A stretch of 64,000 nucleotides of DNA, from assembly GCA_964432565.1 (NCBI GenBank), contig CAYSOA010000010.1, positions 1 to 64,000 of the forward strand, read 5' to 3'. The notes below the pieces were generated by a model that did not search any database, was not told where the DNA came from, and worked only from the letters and a program-made list of their open reading frames with translations. The position numbers and the translations under genes were made by a program. This document shows positions 1 to 8,856 of this stretch, piece by piece. The first letter of the stretch is position 1. Each line of letters starts with the position of its first letter. The stretch is from CAIOHW01 sp964432565. Its GTDB lineage: Bacteria; Bdellovibrionota; UBA1018.

Positions 1-93
1 TGCCCGTCTTGTCAGTTTCTTGACGACTTTTGGTCCGCCGATAGGGCCACACCAGTTGCTCCGGCCCCGCAGAACAAGCACAATCAGAGTTCT

Positions 94-2163
94 ATGGAGC
101 ATCGAATGAATCGATACAAGTTGCGACTGTCCCGAAGGATGGGAATGACCTTGCTGGCCGCCGCGCTGGTTCTGGCTTCAGGTGGAGCACGAACGGGCTT
201 TGCCAGTGCTGCACCTTCGGGCATGCAATGCGTGCTTCTTCCCCAGCTCTTCGACGCTTACTTGAAGGGCCACTACCTTCACAAGTCGCTCACCGAGTCG
301 ATTCGCACGAATACGATCGATCAGCTGGTCAAGAACATGGACCCCTCGAAGACCCTGCTTCTCGCCGGGGATGTGATCGAGATTCGCTCGCAGACCAAGG
401 CCATCTTCGATGGAATCCAGAAGGGTGACTGCTCGTTGCTCGATCGAGCCTACCAGCGCCTGGCGGATCGGGCGAAGGAGAACGAAGAGTACGTGCGGTC
501 GTTTCTCGGCGACTCTTATGCCCTCGATGAGTCGGTGCAGATTCATCTCGATCCCGAGAAGCGAAATCATCCCGCCACGCAGGCCGAAAAGAACGAAGTG
601 ATTCGCGGACTCGTTCATTTTCAGATCAGTAATTACCTGTTGACGAAGATGAAGCCCGCCGAGGCCAAAAAACAGCTGATACATCGCTATGAGTTGATCA
701 CCCGGAGAATTCGAGAGCGAACGTCCGAAAATCCCGTGAATGGCTTCTCGGAGGCCTTTGCATCGGCGCTCGATCCTCATTCGAGCTACATGCCGCCCGA
801 CATCCTCGAGGACTTTCAGATCAGCATGCAGTTGTCGCTCGAGGGGATCGGCGCGCAGCTTTCTTCGGAAGATGGATTTACGGTCATCGAAGATACCATT
901 CCCGGAGGGGGGGCGGAGAAGACCGGCCTGCTCAAGCCCAAGGACAAGATCATTGCCGTTGCCCAGGAGGGAAAGAGCCCTGTTTCGGTCATTGACATGG
1001 ATCTTCGCGACGTCGTGAAGCTCATCCGTGGCAAAAAGGGAACCAAGGTGACGCTGACCATTCTCCGGCAGGGAGAAAAAACCGAGACCTTCGATCTCGC
1101 GATCGTTCGCGACAAGATCGACATCAAGGACTCTGCAGCAAAGATTTCGTACGAGACTCGAAAGATCGGCACACGCGACGTGAAGGTCGGGGTGATCGAT
1201 CTTCCATCCTTCTATGGTGGAGGCGGAAAGGGCGGACGTTCGTGTTCTGCCGACGTCCGCAAGCTTCTCGAAGAGGCCAAGCGCGAGAAGGTGGAGGGAG
1301 TGGTGCTCAACCTGACGCGCAACGGCGGTGGACTGCTGGATGAGGCCGTGAAGATTTCCGGGCTCTTCGTTCACAAGGGAGGCGTGGTTGCCACGCGTGA
1401 CTCTTCAGGGAAGGCCCAGGTGCTCGAGGATGACGATGGAGCCGTCGTGTGGAAGGGGCCGCTGGTCGTTTTGACGTCGCGCTTCAGTGCCTCGGCCTCC
1501 GAGATTCTGGCGGGCGCACTTCAGGATTATCGGCGTGCGTTGGTGATTGGCGCCGACCATACTTTCGGAAAGGGATCGGTTCAGGCGGTGGTGAACCTGC
1601 CTCCCGGACTCGGAGCCATGAAGGTTACGACGGGCATGTTCTTCGTGCCCGGCGGGCGCTCTACCCAGCATTCCGGAGTGACTTCCGATATCGAGCTGCC
1701 ATCCGTCTACGCGGTAGAGGATGTCGGCGAAAAGACCCTCGATTACTCGTTGCCGCCCCAGGTGATGCCGGCCTTCCGCTCGACGGACGCTAATCACGCA
1801 GCCTCCGAGTTGCGCTGGGACCCCGTCGATTCGAAGCTGGTTCCGGTTTTGACCGCGCGCTCTCGTGAGCGGGTCGCGAAAAGCGAGCGCTTCAAGGAGA
1901 TCGCCCGGGAGATCGAAGAGGCCTCGAAGAACAAGGGAATCGTGAAGCTCGCCGATCTTCGAAAGAAGTCGGCCAAGGAGAAGGAAAAAGAGCAGAAGGA
2001 ACTCGCCCAGAAGTCTTCGAAACGCAAGGAACGCGATCGCAAGATTCAGGAAACCGAAGAGCCCTTGATCGACGAGTCCGTGAATATTCTGGTCGACTGG
2101 ATCGAGCTGCAGCCTGCTCGCCCGGAGGGCCAGACCATTCAGGCGGCGCAGCGCAAGAGCTAG
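94..2163 (+). CDS. prc: Tail-specific (C-terminal processing) protease, S41 family
   Basis: Periplasmic serine protease that cleaves proteins from their C-termini. The N-terminus is basic then hydrophobic (residues 5-40) and ends in an AXA-like stretch, consistent with export. A helical N-domain (about 60-230) precedes a PDZ domain (about 245-335) and the S41 core (about 360-540). The catalytic Ser lies in SASASE (465-470) and the Lys in FGKGSVQ (Lys493). The C-terminal 150 residues are Lys/Glu-rich, as in the Prc/Tsp subgroup. Length (689 aa) matches E. coli Prc. ATG at 109 is an alternative start. Its stop overlaps the stop of the small gene on the other strand. Confidence 0.93.
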   Translation: MEHRMNRYKLRLSRRMGMTLLAAALVLASGGARTGFASAAPSGMQCVLLPQLFDAYLKGHYLHKSLTESIRTNTIDQLVKNMDPSKTLLLAGDVIEIRSQTKAIFDGIQKGDCSLLDRAYQRLADRAKENEEYVRSFLGDSYALDESVQIHLDPEKRNHPATQAEKNEVIRGLVHFQISNYLLTKMKPAEAKKQLIHRYELITRRIRERTSENPVNGFSEAFASALDPHSSYMPPDILEDFQISMQLSLEGIGAQLSSEDGFTVIEDTIPGGGAEKTGLLKPKDKIIAVAQEGKSPVSVIDMDLRDVVKLIRGKKGTKVTLTILRQGEKTETFDLAIVRDKIDIKDSAAKISYETRKIGTRDVKVGVIDLPSFYGGGGKGGRSCSADVRKLLEEAKREKVEGVVLNLTRNGGGLLDEAVKISGLFVHKGGVVATRDSSGKAQVLEDDDGAVVWKGPLVVLTSRFSASASEILAGALQDYRRALVIGADHTFGKGSVQAVVNLPPGLGAMKVTTGMFFVPGGRSTQHSGVTSDIELPSVYAVEDVGEKTLDYSLPPQVMPAFRSTDANHAASELRWDPVDSKLVPVLTARSRERVAKSERFKEIAREIEEASKNKGIVKLADLRKKSAKEKEKEQKELAQKSSKRKERDRKIQETEEPLIDESVNILVDWIELQPARPEGQTIQAAQRKS

Positions 2164-2333
2164 TGGCCTGAGTCAGCCGGTACCGCGATGGGCGCGTCGC
2201 CAGTGGTCTGAGTGCGAGTCGCCTGGCCGGACTTCACCACTCGGTCGGTGATTGAGCCCAACAGGGCGATGACCGTGAGGCCAAGCGAGGTCCAGAAAAC
2301 CATTTTCAGGATCTGAAGCTGTCTTTGCGTCAT
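2160..2333 (-). CDS. Small single-pass membrane protein coupled to leucyl aminopeptidase
   Basis: A 57-residue reading frame beginning MTQRQLQILK, with one hydrophobic segment (about residues 11-27, rich in Leu/Ile/Val/Trp/Phe) and a polar Thr/Ala/Pro tail. Its ATG overlaps the TGA of the upstream aminopeptidase gene (ATGA), and AAAGGAG lies 5-11 bases before the start, so translational coupling is likely. Its TAG overlaps the TAG of the convergent protease gene. No homolog recognised. Topology is probably N-in with the tail outside (inference). The tight packing and good ribosome site support a real gene. Confidence 0.6.
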   Translation of the reverse strand: MTQRQLQILKMVFWTSLGLTVIALLGSITDRVVKSGQATRTQTTGDAPIAVPADSGH

Positions 2334-3922
2334 TTTCGGGCTCCTTTCAGTGCTTGTTGCGCGAACTGCCGGGTCCAGAACACCCCGAAGCCGGTAGTAT
2401 CGGTTCCGGCAAGTCCCAGGCCGCCCTTGTTTTCGGCCGGCGCGAGGTCCATATGCACCCAGGGGGTCTCGTCCCCGATGAAGTGCGACAGAAACGTTGC
2501 AGCATAAATGTGGTCGGCGTTATTGCCCGATCCACATTGTTGCAGGTCGGCAACCTTCGACTTCAATCCCTCACGGTAATCCTCGCCAATGGGAAAGCTC
2601 CAGGTTCGCTCGCCCGACTCTTCTCCTGTCTCGACCGCCAGGCGTGCGAGCGCCTCACGATTCGAAAAAACGGCTCCGCGGCGGGTATCGAGTGATCGGA
2701 TGGCCGCTCCGGTGAGGGTCGCAAAATCGATGCAGAGGTCGGGCCGCGTGCGGCGAACCAGTGCGAGCGTATCTGAGAGCACCATCCGTCCTTCGGCATC
2801 CGTATCGATCACTTCGATCGAAGTTCCATCACAGGCCACGACCACTTCATTCGGCTTGTAGGCTGTTGGGGAGATCAGGTTCTCGGCGAGTGCCAGATAG
2901 GCGTGAACCTCGAAGGGAGCCTCGGCCTGTGCAAAGTAGCCGCAGAGGGCGATGGCCAGCGCCGAGCCCGTCATGTCACCGTGCATGCCATACATGTAGC
3001 TGCCGGTCTTGATGTTGTAGCCCCCGGTGTCGAAGCAGAGGCCCTTGCCCACGAGGGCCAGGACCGGGGTCTTTTTTCCGGCCTTCTTGGGGCGGTACTT
3101 GAGCACGGCAATTCCCGCCTTGCTTGCGGGATCAGCGCGGTTGACGGCGAGAAACGCTCCGGCCTTGCGACGCTTGAGCTCGGCGAGATTCCAAAACTCG
3201 TACGAGAGGCCATGGCTGCGGGAAAAGTCGCGCGCGCGTGCCTGATAGGACGCAGGGGTCAGTTCGTTGGCTGGCAGGTCGGCCAGCGTGCGAACCGTAT
3301 TGTTGGCTTGGCCCAAGAGCTGACCGTCGTTCAGGATCCGGCGCGCCTTTTCTGTAGGGAGCGAGCAGACGAAAGAAAGGGATACGGGAGCACCGTTCTT
3401 TTTTCTCTCCTTCTTCTGGCGGTCACCGGATTTTCCGAATTTTTCGGGCTCCCAGCAGGCCATCTCAGCCAGTGCGCCGAGAGCCAGCAAGATGGACTCC
3501 TGCTGATCAGAGGAAAGGAGGGACAGGCTGACGCGAAGCGGGAACTCCGCTTCTCTGGCGGCCTGCTCGCGAAACATCGATTCGAGCTGCCGACGAAGGG
3601 TCTGGTGAAGCTCGAAGGTGGAGAGGTTCTGGGAAATGAACAGGAGCCTGAGACTGCAGCCGGCCGTATCGTGAAGCAGTGCCGTCTGGACTTTGGATTC
3701 GTCGGAGCGGGAGGGCTTCGAGGCCTCAGCGGAATTCTGGGACTGTTCTCCGAGCAGCTTCTTTTGTTTTCTAGTCCAAAGCGACTCCGTCTCCGCGCTG
3801 ATTCGGGAAGCTTCGAGCCCCAGGTTCTTCAGGGAGTTGCTCAGGCGGGACAAGGGGGCGATGACCACTTCGTGGGAGGGCGCCGCCGCTCCCTTGCTCT
3901 GAATCTGCAGATTGAATTTCAT
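2330..3922 (-). CDS. pepA: Leucyl aminopeptidase, M17 family
   Basis: Cytosolic dizinc/dimanganese aminopeptidase that removes N-terminal residues from peptides. The C-terminal catalytic half carries VGKGLCFDTGG (291-301, metal-binding Lys and Asp) and DTDAEGR (373-379, metal ligands and catalytic Arg). DTDAEGR replaces the common NTDAEGR. The N-terminal 180 residues are divergent, with charged linkers near 50-75 and 160-175. Length (530 aa) is slightly above the usual 480-500. It is divergent from the asparaginase gene across a 63-bp spacer and coupled at its 3' end to a small membrane protein gene. Confidence 0.92.
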   Translation of the reverse strand: MKFNLQIQSKGAAAPSHEVVIAPLSRLSNSLKNLGLEASRISAETESLWTRKQKKLLGEQSQNSAEASKPSRSDESKVQTALLHDTAGCSLRLLFISQNLSTFELHQTLRRQLESMFREQAAREAEFPLRVSLSLLSSDQQESILLALGALAEMACWEPEKFGKSGDRQKKERKKNGAPVSLSFVCSLPTEKARRILNDGQLLGQANNTVRTLADLPANELTPASYQARARDFSRSHGLSYEFWNLAELKRRKAGAFLAVNRADPASKAGIAVLKYRPKKAGKKTPVLALVGKGLCFDTGGYNIKTGSYMYGMHGDMTGSALAIALCGYFAQAEAPFEVHAYLALAENLISPTAYKPNEVVVACDGTSIEVIDTDAEGRMVLSDTLALVRRTRPDLCIDFATLTGAAIRSLDTRRGAVFSNREALARLAVETGEESGERTWSFPIGEDYREGLKSKVADLQQCGSGNNADHIYAATFLSHFIGDETPWVHMDLAPAENKGGLGLAGTDTTGFGVFWTRQFAQQALKGARK

Positions 3923-3985
3923 GTTCTTCTCTTTCCCTCACTCGGCCGGTGAAGCGAAGAAAAATTTGCGTTATGAAGCCCTCGC

Positions 3986-5029
3986 ATGGGCAACCCACGG
4001 GCAAAAGTTTTGATCCTGTATACCGGCGGCACCTTCGGCATGGAGGCGGATACGCTGGCCATTCCGAATCTCGGACCGCAGGCCTTGAAGAAGCGTCTTT
4101 TGCGTCATGTGCCAGAACTTCTGATGCTGGCCGACTGCGAGGTTCGCGTCGAGATGAATCGAGACAGTGCCCATATCGGACCGAGGGAGTGGGTGCGGAT
4201 TTCCCAGACCATTCAGGAGCTTTGGGATTCCTATGACGGCATTGTGGTGCTGCATGGAACCGACACGCTCGCGTATTCGGCCAGTGCGCTCTCGTTTTTG
4301 CTTCGTCCCTGTCGGAAGCCGGTCATCCTGACGGGAGCCCAGCGCCCGTTGGCTGCGATTCGGTCGGATGCTCGTCGCAACCTGGTTTCTGCGGTCGAGC
4401 TTGCGGCGTTTGGAGTGGGAAGTCGCCAGCGCCGGTTGTCCGAGGTCGGGGTGTTTTTCAACGAAGTACTGTTTCGAGGAAATCGGGTGCGAAAGCGCAG
4501 TGCCGTCGACTTCTCGGGATTTGAGAGCCCGAAGTCGGGAGTGCTGGCCCGAGTGGGCAGCAGTATCCAGGTGCACGGCCCATGGGGCTCCCCAAAGGTC
4601 CCTTCTCGTGCGGTCGGTTCACGATTGAAGCCGCAGTTTTCGAGTCGCATCGGAATGCTGCATCTGACTCCCGGGTTTCCGGCATCGGCAATGGATCCGA
4701 TGCTCTCGAAACTGGAGGGGTTGGTGCTGGTCGCGTTTCCCTCGGGGACGGCGCCGACCCATCAGCGAGAATTTCATCGGATGCTGGCCCAGGCTCACCG
4801 CCGGAGCCTGCCGGTGATCGTGGTCACCGAGGGGGTGGGGATTTCTGGAAGCGAGTACCGCGCCGGAAAGGAGATGCTCGATGCCGGGTGCCTCTGGTCG
4901 GGAGCCATGACTCCCGAGTGTGCCTATGTGAAGGCTTCCTACCTTTTGGGGCAGGAGGACGGGCGGAAGGCTCTGGCCCGATGGTGGTCCGTGGATCTCG
5001 CCAACGAGGGCGCGGCATTCGAGCGTTGA
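3986..5029 (+). CDS. ansA: Type I (cytoplasmic-type) L-asparaginase
   Basis: Hydrolyses asparagine to aspartate and ammonia. The N-terminal TGGTFGM (13-19) supplies the nucleophilic Thr16, and HGTDTLAYSASAL (from 90) carries the second Thr/Asp pair. LTGAQRPL follows, as in AnsA. The start MGNPRAKVLILYTGGT places the first strand directly before the active-site loop and no signal peptide is seen, so a cytoplasmic enzyme is expected. 347 aa is typical. GatD-type amidotransferase subunits are related, but no GatE partner lies nearby. Confidence 0.88.
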   Translation: MGNPRAKVLILYTGGTFGMEADTLAIPNLGPQALKKRLLRHVPELLMLADCEVRVEMNRDSAHIGPREWVRISQTIQELWDSYDGIVVLHGTDTLAYSASALSFLLRPCRKPVILTGAQRPLAAIRSDARRNLVSAVELAAFGVGSRQRRLSEVGVFFNEVLFRGNRVRKRSAVDFSGFESPKSGVLARVGSSIQVHGPWGSPKVPSRAVGSRLKPQFSSRIGMLHLTPGFPASAMDPMLSKLEGLVLVAFPSGTAPTHQREFHRMLAQAHRRSLPVIVVTEGVGISGSEYRAGKEMLDAGCLWSGAMTPECAYVKASYLLGQEDGRKALARWWSVDLANEGAAFER

Positions 5030-5055
5030 CAACGGGCGAACCGCACGATTATGAC
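5026..5055 (+). promoter_or_regulatory. Sigma70-type promoter for tRNA-Val
   Basis: A perfect -35 box TTGACA (5026-5031), overlapping the asparaginase stop codon, is followed after 18 bases by TATGAC (5050-5055). Predicted initiation near 5062 is about 15 bases before the tRNA. Position and box quality fit a tRNA promoter. Confidence 0.55.
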
Positions 5056-5076
5056 AGCGGTCTCTCGATTACGGAT

Positions 5077-5151
5077 GCGAGCGTAGCTCAGCGGGAGAGC
5101 ATCGCCTTCACACGGCGGGGGTCGCAGGTTCAATCCCTGCCGCTCGCACCA
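5077..5151 (+). tRNA. tRNA-Val (anticodon CAC), CCA encoded
   Basis: A full cloverleaf can be drawn. The acceptor stem pairs GCGAGCG with CGCTCGC. The D arm is GCTC/GAGC. The anticodon loop TTCACAC gives anticodon CAC, reading GUG. The T arm GCAGG-TTCAATC-CCTGC is canonical. Discriminator A and the CCA end are encoded. The anticodon stem has one G-U pair at its top. It is a lone tRNA between the asparaginase and RRM genes. Confidence 0.95.
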
Positions 5152-5288
5152 TTTCAGTCAAGAATTTTTTCAGTGGCGCCTTTTTCCTGTGTGCTACCAT
5201 CCCAAGGGTAAGCTGCGAGTTCTTCGAGATAGCGGGCGTGGTGCCCAGCCTCCGAGGTCGCGCGATTGTCCCAGACTGAGGAGGTCTC

Positions 5289-5597
5289 ATGGGTAAGAAG
5301 CTATATGTCGGTAATCTCCCTTATTCCGCTACGGAGCAGGCGCTGGTTGACGCGTTTTCCCAGTGCGGCACGGTGGAATCCGCCAAGATCATCACCGACC
5401 GGGAAACCGGACGAAGCAAGGGTTTCGGATTCGTCGAGATGTCGACCGAAGAAGAGGCTCAGAATGCGATCAGCAAGTTTCATGGTGCGGACTATGACGG
5501 CCGGACAATGACGGTGAACGAGGCTCGTCCGATGGCTCCGCGGGAAGGCGGCGGCGGCGGCCGCGGTGGATTCGGCGGCGGTCGCGGTCGTTACTGA
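5289..5597 (+). CDS. RRM-type RNA-binding protein with glycine-rich tail
   Basis: Small single-RRM protein of the bacterial Rbp type. RNP2 is LYVGNL (5-10) and RNP1 is KGFGFVEM (44-51). After residue 84 comes a Gly/Arg-rich tail resembling RGG boxes. AGGAGG lies about 5 bases before the ATG. The 137 bases between the tRNA and this start contain no gene and could be a long regulated leader, as in cold-responsive genes of this type (inference). A strong terminator follows. The specific RNA target is unknown. Confidence 0.9.
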   Translation: MGKKLYVGNLPYSATEQALVDAFSQCGTVESAKIITDRETGRSKGFGFVEMSTEEEAQNAISKFHGADYDGRTMTVNEARPMAPREGGGGGRGGFGGGRGRY

Positions 5598-5604
5598 CAC
5601 AGAG

Positions 5605-5620
5605 GTCCGGTATACCGGAC
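5605..5620. promoter_or_regulatory. 16-bp perfect palindrome after the RRM gene
   Basis: GTCCGGTATACCGGAC is fully self-complementary with no loop bases and starts eight bases after the RRM stop. It lies upstream of the clear terminator at 5637. With no loop it is a weaker RNA hairpin than a protein-binding site, but its role is unknown. Confidence 0.35.
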
Positions 5621-5636
5621 ACCGGTTTTTCACATC

Positions 5637-5675
5637 GCCCCGGGGCCCTTGAACAGGGTTTCGGGGCTTTTGTTT
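5637..5675 (+). terminator. Rho-independent terminator of the RRM gene
   Basis: A GC-rich hairpin with outer stem GCCCCG/CGGGGC and inner CCCT/AGGG around TGAAC is followed by TTTTGTTTT. It separates the RRM gene from the response regulator. Confidence 0.75.
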
Positions 5676-5726
5676 TGATTTCGGACGGGGTCCATCCGAG
5701 AATTGAGGAAAGAGGATCGTGAAACC

Positions 5727-6518
5727 ATGCCCAACGGGATGCGAGCCAGAAGTTCGACTTCCTTGTCTCCTTCGTGTGATTCGCGAGGTCAGGACAGGGG
5801 CGCCGGACTGCGCACGATCCTGATCATCGACGACGAGCCCTCCCACGCGGTGCTACTCTCGGAGCTTCTTGCTGATCGCTTTCGAATTCTCACTGCGACC
5901 GACGGTGAGGCTGGGATTCGTCTCGCTTCAAGTGAATCCCCGGACTTGGTTCTTCTCGATGTGCGTCTGCCGCGCCAGAGTGGACTGGTCGTCTGTTCGG
6001 CCCTGAGGCAGGATGAGCAGACACGCGACATTCCCATCATCGTCATGACCGGGCACGACAATCAGGAGGCGCGCACCATGGCCTACCGGATGGGTGCCGA
6101 CGATTATTTGAGCAAGCCCTTCTCACTCGATGAAATGCTCGCGAGAGTCGAATCGAAGATGCGCCGCGTGCAGGAGCGTGAAACTCCGCGCGCGAGAGTG
6201 GAGCTGGGAAACCTGGTTGTCGATCGGGCCAGAATGGAGGCATCGATCGATGGGGCCACCCTGATGCTGAGCGCCCTGGAGTTCAAGCTGCTCGAGTATT
6301 TTGTCGACCGGCCTGAGCAGATTCTCAGTCGTGACCAGATTCTTGAAGACGTCTGGAAGGGAGCTGTTGTGACTCCGCGAACGGTCGATACCCATATCTC
6401 ATTCATTCGGAAAAAGCTGGCGAACAGCCACTATGGGATTCGGACGATCTATGGTGCCGGCTATATTCTGCGACCCGGTGATGGTACGACGGAGGACAAG
6501 CCCTCATCCCGAGAATAG
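5727..6518 (+). CDS. OmpR/PhoB-family response regulator
   Basis: Two-component transcription regulator of about 263 aa. The receiver begins at the ILIIDDEP strand, with the phosphoacceptor Asp in LLDVRLP and the conserved Lys in LSKPF. A winged-helix effector occupies the last 95 residues and contains the RTVDTHISFIRKKL recognition region. ATG at 5727 has GAGGA about 10 bases upstream; an in-frame TTG at 5703 would add eight residues. The first 28 residues before the receiver are Ser/Arg-rich and unstructured. No histidine kinase is adjacent, so it is an orphan regulator. Confidence 0.9.
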   Translation: MPNGMRARSSTSLSPSCDSRGQDRGAGLRTILIIDDEPSHAVLLSELLADRFRILTATDGEAGIRLASSESPDLVLLDVRLPRQSGLVVCSALRQDEQTRDIPIIVMTGHDNQEARTMAYRMGADDYLSKPFSLDEMLARVESKMRRVQERETPRARVELGNLVVDRARMEASIDGATLMLSALEFKLLEYFVDRPEQILSRDQILEDVWKGAVVTPRTVDTHISFIRKKLANSHYGIRTIYGAGYILRPGDGTTEDKPSSRE

Positions 6519-6536
6519 ACCGTCACCGGAGCCCGC

Positions 6537-7244
6537 ATGGATCTTCTGCTTCAGTTCGTTGATGTTTTTCTGCACCTCGATCAGCACCTCGCCGAGTGGG
6601 CGAGTGTGCTCGGCCCCTGGCTTTACGGGGTGCTCTTTCTGGTGGTCTTCTGCGAAACCGGCCTGGTCGTGACCCCGTTTCTTCCGGGGGATTCGCTTCT
6701 TTTTGCAACCGGCGCACTGGTGGCGCTCTCGCAGACTCCTGCCTCAGGCTCCGCCTATCCGCTCAGTCTGACCGCCATGATCGTGCTGCTGGTGGTGGCG
6801 GCAATCATCGGCGATGCAGTCAATTACCTGGTGGGAGCCCGCCTGGGAGAGCGGCTTTTGGCTGCCGCTGACCGTGGGTCCCGCCTGATTCGGCGTGAGC
6901 ATGTCAACCGAACCCATGAGTTCTACGAGCGTTATGGCGGCAAGACGATCGTCATCGCGCGTTTCATTCCAATCGTGCGAACGTTCGCGCCCTTTGTGGC
7001 CGGGGTCGGACGCATGTCGTATCGACGCTTTTTTGCCTTCAATGTGGCGGGAGGCGTGGCCTGGGTCGTGTCGTTTCTTCTGGCAGGATACTGGTTTGGA
7101 AACCTGCCGGCCGTGAAGCGGCATTTTCAATGGGTGATTCTGGCGATCATCGTCCTTTCGGTGCTTCCCGCCGTCATTGAAATCTGGCGCACGCGCTCGA
7201 AGCGCGAAAAGGGTGCCGCCATCAATACGATCGCCTCCCGCTGA
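6537..7244 (+). CDS. DedA-family inner-membrane protein
   Basis: Integral membrane protein of the DedA (SNARE-associated/VTT) family, linked in other bacteria to undecaprenyl-phosphate or phospholipid translocation and proton-dependent homeostasis. The family signature appears as ETGLVVTPFLPGDSLLFATG (about 39-58) and in the segment from RFIPIVRTFAPFVAGV through the following Gly-rich turn (about 142-170). Several hydrophobic segments and a basic C-terminus (SKREKG) fit the usual topology. 235 aa is typical. It begins 18 bases after the response regulator and may be co-transcribed with it. Confidence 0.9.
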   Translation: MDLLLQFVDVFLHLDQHLAEWASVLGPWLYGVLFLVVFCETGLVVTPFLPGDSLLFATGALVALSQTPASGSAYPLSLTAMIVLLVVAAIIGDAVNYLVGARLGERLLAAADRGSRLIRREHVNRTHEFYERYGGKTIVIARFIPIVRTFAPFVAGVGRMSYRRFFAFNVAGGVAWVVSFLLAGYWFGNLPAVKRHFQWVILAIIVLSVLPAVIEIWRTRSKREKGAAINTIASR

Positions 7245-7317
7245 CTCGCTCCGTCTCTCGAGGCTCGCAGTGTCTTTGCGTGATCCTTGCAGTAAGCGAG
7301 CAGGAGGGGGAGCGTAG

Positions 7318-7743
7318 ATGCCAAGCACATCGGCCACTGAGCTTTTGAAGCAGGGATTGAGCTGTGATCTGACGCTGGTGAGCTGGACCTCCGGCTTTCA
7401 GAGCGAATTGGTGACTCGTGTCGCCGACTCGGACGCCGACGAGGGACCCGGCTCTGCCGTTGGTCTCCTGTTTCTGTGGTCGAGCCTGGCCTTCCTCGAG
7501 GCCCACGCACTCAGCCGGGAGGGGCTGGTTCCCGACGACTATCAGGTCGAGGATGGCTGGAGTAGCCTCGATTTTCTCGAAAATCTGCGCTGGGAGGAGG
7601 ATCGCCTGCGGCTTCAGCTTCGCGTTGTGAGAGGGCGGCAGGTGGCGACCGATCTGTGGTTGTCCCGAAAAGGATGGTTCGTCGTTCGGACCGAGGGTCG
7701 CGGCGATTCGCCCCTGCACTGGTTCAATAGCTTCCAGGATTGA
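7318..7743 (+). CDS. Hypothetical 141-residue cytoplasmic protein
   Basis: Not recognised. Acidic protein with no signal peptide or membrane segment. Notable features are an acidic loop near residue 40 (DSDADEGPG), a central hydrophobic helix (GLLFLWSSLAFLEA) and a C-terminal alternating pattern suggesting beta strands (LRLQLRVVRGRQVATDLWL). GGAGGGGGAG precedes the ATG, a strong ribosome site. It converges with the Sua5 gene nine bases away. Confidence 0.6.
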   Translation: MPSTSATELLKQGLSCDLTLVSWTSGFQSELVTRVADSDADEGPGSAVGLLFLWSSLAFLEAHALSREGLVPDDYQVEDGWSSLDFLENLRWEEDRLRLQLRVVRGRQVATDLWLSRKGWFVVRTEGRGDSPLHWFNSFQD

Positions 7744-7752
7744 GGAGCGGTT

Positions 7753-8856
7753 TCAGTCGCGCGGAGCGGAGGCACGAACGAGGCGGTCGCGAATGGCCAG
7801 CGCGATTCCCTGGTCTTTTCCGGCGAGCGTCGAGCTGGCAGGGTCTTCGGCGAAAAGCGGGGCGACCTCAGGAGATTCATCCAGCTCGCGAAGCACCGCA
7901 AAAAGCCGCCTTGCCATCTCGGGCCAATCGGCGTCTGCTGCAAGCAGTTCCAGCCTGAAGGGCGCATCGTTTGAAGGAGGTCCCAACTCGGCGGCGAGTG
8001 CCGCAAGGGAGGCGGGATCGACGAGGAGGATGCCCATTTTGCCCGCGCGCTTCTCTGTTTTTGCAGTCAGAAGCTGCTCGCGCAGGTGGTCTAGTGAGCC
8101 GAGGAATAGTGGCTTTCGCGGGGCGTAGTGGCTGGCCAGCATCCCTGGGGCGATTTCGGCCGAGGATCGCGATTTTGTAGTCAGGTCGGGTAGGCGCACC
8201 TCGAGTCCGGTCACTTCAGAAATTTCTGCAAGCGAGATGGCACCGGGACGAAGCAAGGTGAGGCCGGCATCGGGTGCCACGTGTACGATTGTGCTTTCGA
8301 GCCCCACCTCACACGGGCCACCCTCGAGAACATAATCGACGCGACCGTCCAGCTCGCTCGAGACTGCCGAGGAAGTCGTGGGACTGATGCGCCCGAATTG
8401 ATTCGCACTGGGAGCGGCAAGGGGAAGCTGCAGGGCTCGGAGCAGATCCTGCGCCAGGGCATGCCGGGGCATGCGCACTCCGACGGTGTCGAGGCCGCTT
8501 GTGACCAGATCGGGAATTCGTACACCTCGCGGAAGAATCAGGGTCAGCGGGCCCGGCCAGAAGGCCTGCATGAGCCGTTCGGCCGCCTGTCTGGAATTTT
8601 CACTCAGCAGCGAGCTGTTCGTAATGCCGCGCTCGTCGAGCTTTCTCAGGCTGGCCCACCCTGACGGTACGTGCACGATGAGGGGGTCAAAGGTGGGGCG
8701 ATTCTTGGCGGCAAAAATCTTCGCGACCGCCTGTTCGTCGGAGGCGACGGCTGCCAGGCCGTAGACCGTTTCGGTGGGGATTGCCAGAATCTGTCCCGAT
8801 CGCAACAGAGCAGCGCATTTCTCGATGCTCTTGAGTCCGCCAGAAAGTACCTTCAT
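7753..8856 (-). CDS. L-threonylcarbamoyladenylate synthase, Sua5 type
   Basis: Makes threonylcarbamoyl-AMP from threonine, bicarbonate and ATP for the t6A37 modification of ANN-decoding tRNAs. The YrdC domain (about 10-200) has TETVYGLA (28-35) and the substrate-binding KNRPTFDPL motif (51-59), then APSANQFGRISPT. The extra C-terminal domain (about 230-360) marks it as the longer Sua5 form rather than TsaC. Its start overlaps the murF stop by four bases (ATGA), so it is probably translated with murF. Confidence 0.9.
   Translation of the reverse strand: MKVLSGGLKSIEKCAALLRSGQILAIPTETVYGLAAVASDEQAVAKIFAAKNRPTFDPLIVHVPSGWASLRKLDERGITNSSLLSENSRQAAERLMQAFWPGPLTLILPRGVRIPDLVTSGLDTVGVRMPRHALAQDLLRALQLPLAAPSANQFGRISPTTSSAVSSELDGRVDYVLEGGPCEVGLESTIVHVAPDAGLTLLRPGAISLAEISEVTGLEVRLPDLTTKSRSSAEIAPGMLASHYAPRKPLFLGSLDHLREQLLTAKTEKRAGKMGILLVDPASLAALAAELGPPSNDAPFRLELLAADADWPEMARRLFAVLRELDESPEVAPLFAEDPASSTLAGKDQGIALAIRDRLVRASAPRD

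Noticed and set aside
1..93. Promoter before the protease gene (TTGACG at 20-25)
   Set aside because: No convincing -10 box follows at usable spacing.
178..1374. A 398-residue frame opposite the tail-specific protease gene
   Set aside because: The protease motifs are complete on the plus strand.
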